Positions 1 to 4,771 of a stretch of 5,671 nucleotides of DNA are shown here, one piece after another. The DNA is from Calditrichia bacterium. Its GTDB lineage: Bacteria; Calditrichota; Calditrichia; RBG-13-44-9; J042. Where the stretch lies: the NCBI GenBank assembly GCA_030430345.1, contig JAUIFT010000226.1, positions 1 through 5,671 on the forward strand, given 5' to 3'. The notes below the pieces were generated by a model that had not been told where the DNA came from, made no database searches, and saw nothing but the letters and a program-made list of their open reading frames with translations. A program made the position numbers and the translations under genes. Within the stretch, counting starts at the first letter, position 1. The number at the start of each line of letters is the position of its first letter.

Positions 1-186
1 CGCCGGGAAATTAACGCCACCGCTTCCATTCTCGGCGCTGGCCTGTTTATCGCGGTCAATTTCTTTTCGCCCGGACATATTGCCGCGCCACTGGCAGGCA
101 TTCTCTGCACCTTAATTATCCGGCTGGCAGCCATCCGCTACCGGCTTTCCCTGCCGATGTTCATTCCGCTGGAAAAGGAGAAGTGA
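1..186 (+). CDS. TRIC/UPF0126-family membrane channel protein, C-terminal fragment
   Basis: Frame 1 is open from the left edge to a TGA at 184-186 and gives the last 61 residues of a protein whose start lies outside the window. The visible part begins REINATASILGAG, passes through a hydrophobic stretch (about residues 10-42), then has RLAAIRYRLSLP and a short charged tail ending KEK. An E-I-x-A-T-A-S/A-x-x-G opening, a membrane helix, and an R-L-x-A-I-R-x-x-L-x-L-P ending are what I know from the C-terminal half of bacterial TRIC-like proteins (UPF0126, E. coli YicG type). Those proteins are inner-membrane monovalent-cation channels with repeated three-helix units. The match is by remembered pattern, not alignment. 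The gene converges on the minus-strand gene at 229-690, with only a hairpin between them. Confidence 0.72.
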   Translation, partial: RREINATASILGAGLFIAVNFFSPGHIAAPLAGILCTLIIRLAAIRYRLSLPMFIPLEKEK

Positions 187-188
187 AG

Positions 189-226
189 AGATGCGTAAAT
201 TTGCAGATGGGCAAATTTGCGCATCT
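189..226. terminator. Long hairpin between convergent genes, possible two-way transcript end
   Basis: Bases 189-204 pair with 211-226 around a six-base loop (AGATGG), giving 16 consecutive pairs of which one (196/219) is a G-U wobble in RNA. The hairpin begins 3 bases after the TGA of the TRIC-like gene and ends 3 bases before the TAG of the minus-strand gene. It could therefore shape the 3' ends of both transcripts. Neither side has a real run of T, so it is not a textbook intrinsic terminator. It may instead protect mRNA ends or act with Rho. The stem contains the perfect palindrome GCAAATTTGC (211-220). Confidence 0.5.
190..220. repeat. Imperfect tandem direct repeat within the hairpin
   Basis: Bases 190-204 (GATGCGTAAATTTGC) and 206-220 (GATGGGCAAATTTGC) match at 13 of 15 positions and lie 16 bp apart. 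Because the shared core GCAAATTTGC is close to self-complementary, the same bases also form the inverted repeat at 189-226. A second, mutually exclusive fold pairs 203-209 (GCAGATG) with 222-228 (CATCTGC). The structure may have arisen by local duplication. Confidence 0.5.
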
Positions 227-228
227 GC

Positions 229-690
229 CTACTCGGCCTCCAGCCACTCATCCACGCTGCGATGGCGTCCCAGGTCCAGGGTGTCAAAGCGATCCTTCCC
301 GGGGATAATTGCAAAATCGAGGTGTCTCAGTGCACTGTTAACGGCACTCCGGGACTCTACAGGTGCCATCACGACTCTGCCATCTTTCCAGGCCATTCCC
401 TGTTGCTCGCCGCTGCCCCCGTGATATTCGCTCTCCACATAAACGATCGTTCCGTTTTCAGAAAGCGCTTGCAATGCCGGCACTAACCCTTTCGGCAGAT
501 GAAAAAAAATGTCATAGCTTTCGTATAGCAAGGGACGTTCTTCCGGGCCAAACTGCTCACATAACTTTGACGAGAAGGGAATCATACTGATACCGGCTGC
601 CAGAGGAATGACCCGCGAATCGGCAATCCAGGCCGGTGCTGGCGTAAAAATTTCACTTTTTGCTAACGCTGCGCGAATCGTATATCCCAT
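229..690 (-). CDS. Conserved protein of unknown function, 153 residues
   Basis: I take the ATG at 688-690 as the start because GAGGAGG (complement of 698-704) lies 7 bases upstream, an ideal ribosome binding site. An in-frame ATG at 754-756 would add 22 residues but has no such site. The product opens MGYTIRAALAKSE and has no signal peptide or membrane segment, so it is probably cytoplasmic. Conserved-looking blocks are RVIPLAAGISMIP (26-38), YVESEYHGGSGEQQGMAWKDG (84-104), and a C-terminal block FDTLDLGRHRSVDEWL (135-150). I recall unnamed proteins of similar length in several phyla with an E-Y-F/H-G-G-x-G-x-Q-x-x-x-W motif and a G-R-H-R-x-x-x-E/D-W-L ending, but I know no function for them. 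The size and lone position would also suit an immunity-like protein; that is a guess. It is divergent from the barrel operon. Confidence 0.85.
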   Translation of the reverse strand: MGYTIRAALAKSEIFTPAPAWIADSRVIPLAAGISMIPFSSKLCEQFGPEERPLLYESYDIFFHLPKGLVPALQALSENGTIVYVESEYHGGSGEQQGMAWKDGRVVMAPVESRSAVNSALRHLDFAIIPGKDRFDTLDLGRHRSVDEWLEAE

Positions 691-704
691 AATAATTCCT
701 CCTC
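691..704 (-). promoter_or_regulatory. Strong ribosome binding site that fixes the start of the 153-residue protein
   Basis: On the minus strand the order is GAGGAGG, AATTATT, ATG. The seven-base purine block matches the 16S rRNA tail very well and is spaced 7 bases from the ATG at 688-690. This is the strongest such site in the window and settles the choice against the upstream ATG at 754-756. Confidence 0.8.
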
Positions 705-744
705 GATTTTCAGCCGGCCAATATTTGTAGGCGGCTATTAAAAC

Positions 745-777
745 TGCGCAATGCATCCTTCTAATATAATGCGCATT
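745..777. promoter_or_regulatory. Candidate bidirectional promoter with overlapping -10 elements and paired TGCGCA sites
   Basis: The plus strand carries a perfect TATAAT at 765-770. The minus strand carries TATATT (complement of 763-768) over the same bases, so one melting site could serve both divergent genes. No good -35 hexamer is visible at 16-18 bp on either side, which suggests activator dependence or a sigma factor with other preferences. The palindrome TGCGCA occurs at 745-750 and 770-775, 25 bp apart. The second copy lies inside a ten-base perfect palindrome AATGCGCATT (768-777). These could be operator half-sites bracketing the -10 region. The leader to the ATG at 899 would be about 120 bases. 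Confidence 0.4.
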
Positions 778-898
778 GATCTAAAATTTGCTATCCTGTA
801 TTCAAATTTTTTACTACCTTTTTGGCGATCAGCAGAATTTTCGGGAGCAAATCCTGTAAGTGAATCGACATTAGATGATTAGCAATATTCAGGGAACA

Positions 899-1507
899 AT
901 GACTATTTTCCGCTTTCCACAACGCAGGATTCAATTGCTCGCAGCCTTCATTGGTTTGCTTGCCCTGTCATCTCCGACGCCTGGACAATCAGCGCCTTTT
1001 GATTCTCTGACGATTGGCATTAATGCAATATCCAATCCCAATCGCAATGTTTTTCACGATTTCTGGACCCCGGCAACCGGCGCGGAAGGATATGCCGCGA
1101 TGCCCTTTTATCTCGGCGATATTCGCCTTGGCTTGCAATATCTGCCCTATAAAAGCGTCAGCGGCATAGAACCGGATTTCAACAGTTTATTTGGCTATTT
1201 GCAGTGGGATTCCCGCACCCGCTCATTCAGCAATGTATATGCCCGTGGAGGTGTTCGGATTGGCTTGTTTCAGATGCGCTTTGCAGAAAATAACTTTGAT
1301 CTTTCCGAAGGTTTAATTGTGGAACGAGAGTTCGCTGTTGGCGCTTCTCTGGGACTCAATTACAATCTTTACAAACACTGGCGATTAAGTATTGGCAGCA
1401 GCTATGTATCGATTCTCACCGAAAAAAAAATAGAGCTGCTCTTTCTCTCATTTGGCATTAGCCGCACTTTTCCGGCGCCACAGTGGCTGAAAAATTTTCT
1501 CAAATAA
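899..1507 (+). CDS. Small secreted outer-membrane beta-barrel protein
   Basis: The product is 202 residues from the ATG at 899, or 210 from an in-frame ATG at 875. I prefer 899 because AGGGA (891-895) precedes it and the signal peptide is then of normal shape: MTIFRFPQRR, then hydrophobic IQLLAAFIGLLALSS, with cleavage likely near PGQSA (about residue 32). The close spacing leaves 875 possible. The mature part alternates polar and hydrophobic or aromatic residues in strand-like segments (FYLGDIRLGLQYLPY, NVYARGGVRIGLFQMRF, EFAVGASLGLNYNLY, WRLSIGSSYVSIL, IELLFLSFGISRTF). This fits a barrel of roughly eight strands. The last strand ends in F, followed by an 11-residue tail PAPQWLKNFLK. I recognise no specific family. 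Its TAA lies 16 bp before the receptor gene's start, so the two are almost certainly co-transcribed. A run of nine A at 1422-1430 lies within the coding region. Confidence 0.8.
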   Translation: MTIFRFPQRRIQLLAAFIGLLALSSPTPGQSAPFDSLTIGINAISNPNRNVFHDFWTPATGAEGYAAMPFYLGDIRLGLQYLPYKSVSGIEPDFNSLFGYLQWDSRTRSFSNVYARGGVRIGLFQMRFAENNFDLSEGLIVEREFAVGASLGLNYNLYKHWRLSIGSSYVSILTEKKIELLFLSFGISRTFPAPQWLKNFLK

Positions 1508-1523
1508 CAGGTCGATTGCAGCA

Positions 1524-3512
1524 TTGGCAAAAATTCAATTAAAAAAACATCCCGTACCCTCTCCGTGGCAATTTTTCCAGCGTCTGCCGGTTGTGTTCAT
1601 TTTTCTCGGTATCTGGATTTCCCCGGGTGAATCTTTCGGGCAAAGGCAGGTTATCAAGCAGGAAGATATCGCGCAGGCCGGCATTACGCGTCCGGGCGAT
1701 TTGTTGGCATTGATAGAAGGATGGCATCACTACAGTCTCGACGGCTATCGCTGGTATGCAGGCAATGACCCGTTTTCGACCAATCAATGGCTGCTTTTTT
1801 TAGACGACCAGCTGCTGGCGCTGGATTTTTTCAATCTCCGTCACCTTAATGCGTTGCCGGTATCTATCGAACAAATTGACTCGCTGGTCATCACTACTGG
1901 CCCGGCTGCCTGGCAGGGCGAATATGCTGAGGCCGGCATCATGCGCATCTACACCCGACCGATTCCCGAGGGCATTGCTGCCCTCGCCCGCTACAGCAGC
2001 ATCAATGAAACCGGCGATCCCGGCCCTTATCAATACACTCGTTTTCGCAGCGAGAATGTCGATGAAATCGGGCCGGATTATGCTGTTGCGCTTTCCTACG
2101 GCAGCGAGAAATTGCGAGTCCGAAGCGGGGCAGCACACCATTTCCATCCCGCCACCGATCCGGTTATTTCCTCCCGGCGCGAGAATTACCCGCAGCGCTT
2201 TCAGCGGGTGCAAATGTATCCCCTTTTTCTCCAGGCCAGCACCGATGCACTCCCCGGCAGGCATCATCTCTTTCTCGGCTACGCCGGCAGCATTCCCCCC
2301 GCCAACACCGAAAAGCCCGGCAGCGATTTGCTCTTTTTTGATCCCTTAAACACAGAAATTCCTTTTCACAGCGGCTTCCGCAACATTGGACTGAGCGGCA
2401 ATATTCCGCTGAATCATCGCTGGCAAATCATTTATCGTCTGCGGCAAAGCCAAACCTCCATGGAAAAACCGGCCACGGATATTTTTGCCGATTTCGATTG
2501 GCAGATAAATATCCGTTCGGCAAAGGTGGCGATGGTTTTCAACTACCCGTCATTCAGTGGAAATATCGGCGGCAGTGTCACCGAAAATCAGGCGGAAAGC
2601 CGCTGGCTGTCCAATAATATAAACATCGCCAAATCTAACTTTTTTGGCAGGCTTCAACGGATAACTCCCGAAGATCAGCAAGAATTATTCCTAAGTTTCA
2701 ACCGAATTGACGGGCAATCGTTGTTAAAAGGCTTACTCTCTTACCGTCGCCATTTTGCCGGGGGCAGCAGCCTGAAAGCGCAAATTTCCCTGTCCCGTCA
2801 GGCCTTTGCAGAAGACAACGACATCTGGTATTGGCACAAGCAGGGTTATTCCCTACTTGATGAATTGAATCTGCCGCTTTCCTTTGCGGATGATCTAAAT
2901 GTCCGGCGATTTTCCCGCTTAGATTTGCAATTTCAGAAAAAAATCACTGCCAATATTCAGGGAGAAATTACCACCAGTCTCCAACAGGCAAGCGATGCCT
3001 GGTTTCCCCGGCAACAGTCTCATGGCGATCCACCACAGCCTTCGGGCACCTTGCCGATTCACATCGAAGCAGATATTTCCGGCAGCAACTTTCATTTGCA
3101 GGCGGGATTGCGGCATCAACTGAGCAAGACATTCCGGCAACGACTGTATTACCGTTTCCGTCAGCCTTTAAGCGATGGCGAAATTTTTCGAGATGTTTGG
3201 GAAACGTTCCCCATTCATAAAATAGTTTTAAAATTGGATTATACCCCGGTTGCGGGATTTGGCTTGTGGGGTCAGCTTACCTGGACCTCGGAGACGCAAT
3301 GGCCGCATTTACTGCAGCAGCCACAAGTGGAAAACCATTCTACGATCGATGACAACGTTCAGTTGGATCTTGCCGCTCATAAAAATTTTTGGCAGCAGCG
3401 CTTGCGTAGCAGTCTGTTGGTTAAAAATGCCCTGAATCAAACGATACGGCATCATCCCCTCGGCGCAACATTTGATCTCAGCATTATTTTCAAACTGGCT
3501 ATTCACTTGTAA
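1524..3512 (+). CDS. TonB-dependent receptor-like outer-membrane protein (plug plus barrel)
   Basis: The product is 662 residues. The start is a TTG; there is no in-frame ATG or GTG between it and the stop at 1488-1490, and the first candidate GTG downstream would cut into the signal peptide. A weak ACAGGT lies at 1507-1512. Residues about 20-40 (RLPVVFIFLGIWISPGESFGQ) form the signal peptide core. Residues about 41-146 look like a plug domain: RQVIKQEDIAQAGITRPGDLLALIEG, then WLLFLDDQLL, then LPVSIEQIDSLVITTGPAAW and AGIMRIYTRP. This matches the plug pattern of gate helix, D-G-type loop and I-x-I-x-T-R ending. Residues about 150-662 are barrel-like, ending NALNQTIRHHPLGATFDLSIIFKLAIHL. No N-terminal carboxypeptidase-like domain and no clear TonB box are visible. 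The substrate is unknown. It is the second gene of an operon with the small barrel. Confidence 0.82.
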   Translation: MAKIQLKKHPVPSPWQFFQRLPVVFIFLGIWISPGESFGQRQVIKQEDIAQAGITRPGDLLALIEGWHHYSLDGYRWYAGNDPFSTNQWLLFLDDQLLALDFFNLRHLNALPVSIEQIDSLVITTGPAAWQGEYAEAGIMRIYTRPIPEGIAALARYSSINETGDPGPYQYTRFRSENVDEIGPDYAVALSYGSEKLRVRSGAAHHFHPATDPVISSRRENYPQRFQRVQMYPLFLQASTDALPGRHHLFLGYAGSIPPANTEKPGSDLLFFDPLNTEIPFHSGFRNIGLSGNIPLNHRWQIIYRLRQSQTSMEKPATDIFADFDWQINIRSAKVAMVFNYPSFSGNIGGSVTENQAESRWLSNNINIAKSNFFGRLQRITPEDQQELFLSFNRIDGQSLLKGLLSYRRHFAGGSSLKAQISLSRQAFAEDNDIWYWHKQGYSLLDELNLPLSFADDLNVRRFSRLDLQFQKKITANIQGEITTSLQQASDAWFPRQQSHGDPPQPSGTLPIHIEADISGSNFHLQAGLRHQLSKTFRQRLYYRFRQPLSDGEIFRDVWETFPIHKIVLKLDYTPVAGFGLWGQLTWTSETQWPHLLQQPQVENHSTIDDNVQLDLAAHKNFWQQRLRSSLLVKNALNQTIRHHPLGATFDLSIIFKLAIHL

Positions 3513-3533
3513 GCGCAAACGCTTACTGTTTTT
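3509..3533 (+). terminator. Intrinsic-type terminator spanning both convergent stop codons
   Basis: GTAAGCG (3509-3515), loop CAAA, CGCTTAC (3520-3526) form a perfect seven-pair stem, followed on the plus strand by TGTTTTT (3527-3533). The left arm contains the TAA of the receptor gene (3510-3512) and the right arm contains the complement of the TAA of the AraC-type gene (3523-3525). The T run exists only in the plus direction, so it should end the barrel-receptor transcript. On the minus strand no T run follows the hairpin. Confidence 0.65.
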
Positions 3534-4677
3534 CCCGGCGATACTGGGAAGGCGTCATTCCGGTATGCTTCTTGAAAATGGTGTTAAAGGCGGTCTTGGA
3601 ATTAAATCCGGCATCCAGGCCGAGGGCGAGGACAGTCAGGTGATTTTGGGCAGGGTCCCGCAATGCTTCCATTACGGCCTCGACGCGATACTCATTAATA
3701 AAATCGAAGAAGTTTTTCCCCAGGCGTACGTTGATGACTTCCGAAAGGTTATGCGGGGTCATCTCCAGGCGTTCTGCCAATTGATTAAGGGTAAGGTTAT
3801 TAATCGTGAAAAGCTTCTCCGCTGTCATTTGCATCAGCAATTTTTCTTCATACGCCAGTGCCTTCGCTTCACTCAACCCGGATTTCTCATATCTTCGGGC
3901 ATTTTCTTCCCTGGCAGTCTCGCTGCTAAGATCCTGCATTGGTCCGGCAACTTCCGGAGAAGCAAAAATTTCCGACTTCGCCAGGCTCATATATCCCATA
4001 ACATATATCGATCCTGCCGCCAGTAAAGAGCTGAAATCAAAAAAGTTGGATATCTTGATGCCGAAGAGCAGCAGCACATTTTCAAGAAGAAAGATTAAGA
4101 GCATGGCAAATACGATGACGGTAATATTCCCCACCCAGTTCAACTGAATCTTTTCCACGGCAGAAAAAAAACGTTTAATATTTTGGGAATATTGGCGAAT
4201 CAGCTGGATAGTTAGTCCCATGTAAATTGAGGCTTGAATCAGAATTACCCAGTTATAGACCAGGTAAATATTGGACAGGCTGCCATCACCGTCTTTAGCG
4301 GCAGGCAGAATACTTTCCGGCAATAATAAATAGCTGCTAAGGAAATATCCTTCAAAAAATATGATCGGCAGCAGATGAAGGAAATCTTCCCGGCGAAAGT
4401 TTAATCCCGGATTGGTCAGATGCCGGGCATACCAATAATGTAGCGGACCGACCATAAACGGCAGGGCGATATGAATAAAAATCAAGATTGGATAACGATG
4501 GAAATATCCCTGGTCCTCCAGGATAAGATTGAGTAGAATCAGGGAATAGATAAACATATAGGCGCCCAAATAACGGTTCGCCTTTAGCTGGTGGTGTTTA
4601 TGGAAAATCAACACTGCCAGCAAAAAACCCTGGGCGGCTGCCAATAACATAAAATTGTTCAGTGATAATAACGGCAT
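3523..4677 (-). CDS. Membrane-anchored AraC-family transcriptional regulator
   Basis: The product is 384 residues. The ATG at 4675-4677 is supported by GGGGTGAT just upstream. The N-terminal part has seven hydrophobic segments at about residues 8-25, 37-53, 62-79, 99-119, 137-160, 181-206 and 212-232, so it should sit in the inner membrane. A charged linker follows (about 250-285, including RRYEKSGLSE and KALAYEEKLL). Residues about 284-382 are a full AraC/XylS DNA-binding domain: first helix-turn-helix LTLNQLAERLEMTPHNLSEVIN, connecting helix FFDFINEYRVEAVMEAL, second unit HLTVLALGLDAGFNSKTAFNTIFKKHTGMTPSQYRR. The G-F-x-S-K-x-x-F-x-x-x-F-K-K-x-x-G-M-T-P-x-x-Y-R signature is intact. Proteins of this layout are usual in Bacteroidota and related phyla and are thought to couple a membrane signal to transcription. 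The neighbouring receptors on both sides are plausible targets, but no operator is visible. Confidence 0.93.
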   Translation of the reverse strand: MPLLSLNNFMLLAAAQGFLLAVLIFHKHHQLKANRYLGAYMFIYSLILLNLILEDQGYFHRYPILIFIHIALPFMVGPLHYWYARHLTNPGLNFRREDFLHLLPIIFFEGYFLSSYLLLPESILPAAKDGDGSLSNIYLVYNWVILIQASIYMGLTIQLIRQYSQNIKRFFSAVEKIQLNWVGNITVIVFAMLLIFLLENVLLLFGIKISNFFDFSSLLAAGSIYVMGYMSLAKSEIFASPEVAGPMQDLSSETAREENARRYEKSGLSEAKALAYEEKLLMQMTAEKLFTINNLTLNQLAERLEMTPHNLSEVINVRLGKNFFDFINEYRVEAVMEALRDPAQNHLTVLALGLDAGFNSKTAFNTIFKKHTGMTPSQYRREKQ

Positions 4678-4680
4678 TCA

Positions 4681-4688
4681 ATCACCCC
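4681..4688 (-). promoter_or_regulatory. Ribosome binding site of the AraC-type gene
   Basis: On the minus strand GGGGTGAT is followed by TGA and the ATG at 4675-4677. GGTGAT matches the far end of the 16S rRNA tail, which supports this start. A three-codon frame (ATG ATG GGG, then TGA) overlaps the site and is probably accidental. Confidence 0.55.
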
Positions 4689-4704
4689 ATCATGTTCGTT
4701 TCCG

Positions 4705-4733
4705 AATATAGGATATTGATGCCGAAAATGCAG
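4705..4733 (-). promoter_or_regulatory. Candidate sigma-70-type promoter of the AraC-type gene
   Basis: On the minus strand CTGCAT (4733-4728) and TATATT (4710-4705) are separated by exactly 17 bp. The -10 differs from TATAAT at one base; the -35 is poor. Transcription would start about 20 bases before the ATG at 4677. This would let the regulator be expressed apart from the upstream receptor gene. Confidence 0.35.
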
Positions 4734-4743
4734 GGGTTTATTT

Positions 4744-4771
4744 CGTTGTTCGTTGTTCGTTGTTCGTTGTT
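4744..4771. repeat. Four perfect tandem copies of CGTTGTT
   Basis: The heptamer CGTTGTT (AACAACG on the minus strand) occurs at 4744-4750, 4751-4757, 4758-4764 and 4765-4771 without a mismatch. The array ends one base before the stop codon of the second receptor (4772-4774), so it forms the very first part of that gene's 3' flank and lies upstream of the regulator's promoter. Perfect short tandem repeats of this kind can change copy number by slippage. It lies outside coding sequence, so a change would alter spacing only. Confidence 0.9.

Noticed and set aside
218..223. Third TGCGCA copy as a further operator site
   Set aside because: It is part of the hairpin arm at the far end of the gene, over 500 bp from the promoter region, and a six-base palindrome is expected by chance at this frequency.
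691..756. Longer start (ATG at 754-756) for the 153-residue protein
   Set aside because: The added 22 residues have no supporting ribosome site, lie over the hairpin and leader region, and the internal ATG at 688-690 has an ideal one.
1849..2349. Long alternative frames inside the receptor genes on both strands, including 1800-2267 on the minus strand
   Set aside because: They overlap a well-supported receptor frame, have low-complexity or arginine/proline/serine-rich composition typical of shadow frames, and lack ribosome sites and recognisable domains.
3508..3527. Resemblance of the GTAAGCG/CGCTTAC palindrome to a catabolite-repression or LacI-type operator
   Set aside because: The arms are separated by four extra bases compared with such operators, and the site lies at the 3' ends of two genes and is followed by a T run. 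A terminator explains it better.
4685..4771. Open frame of about 30 codons directly after the second receptor's stop, running through the heptamer array
   Set aside because: The protein already ends in a normal terminal barrel strand (F-E-F) before the TAA, so the downstream frame is chance and not a disrupted C-terminus.
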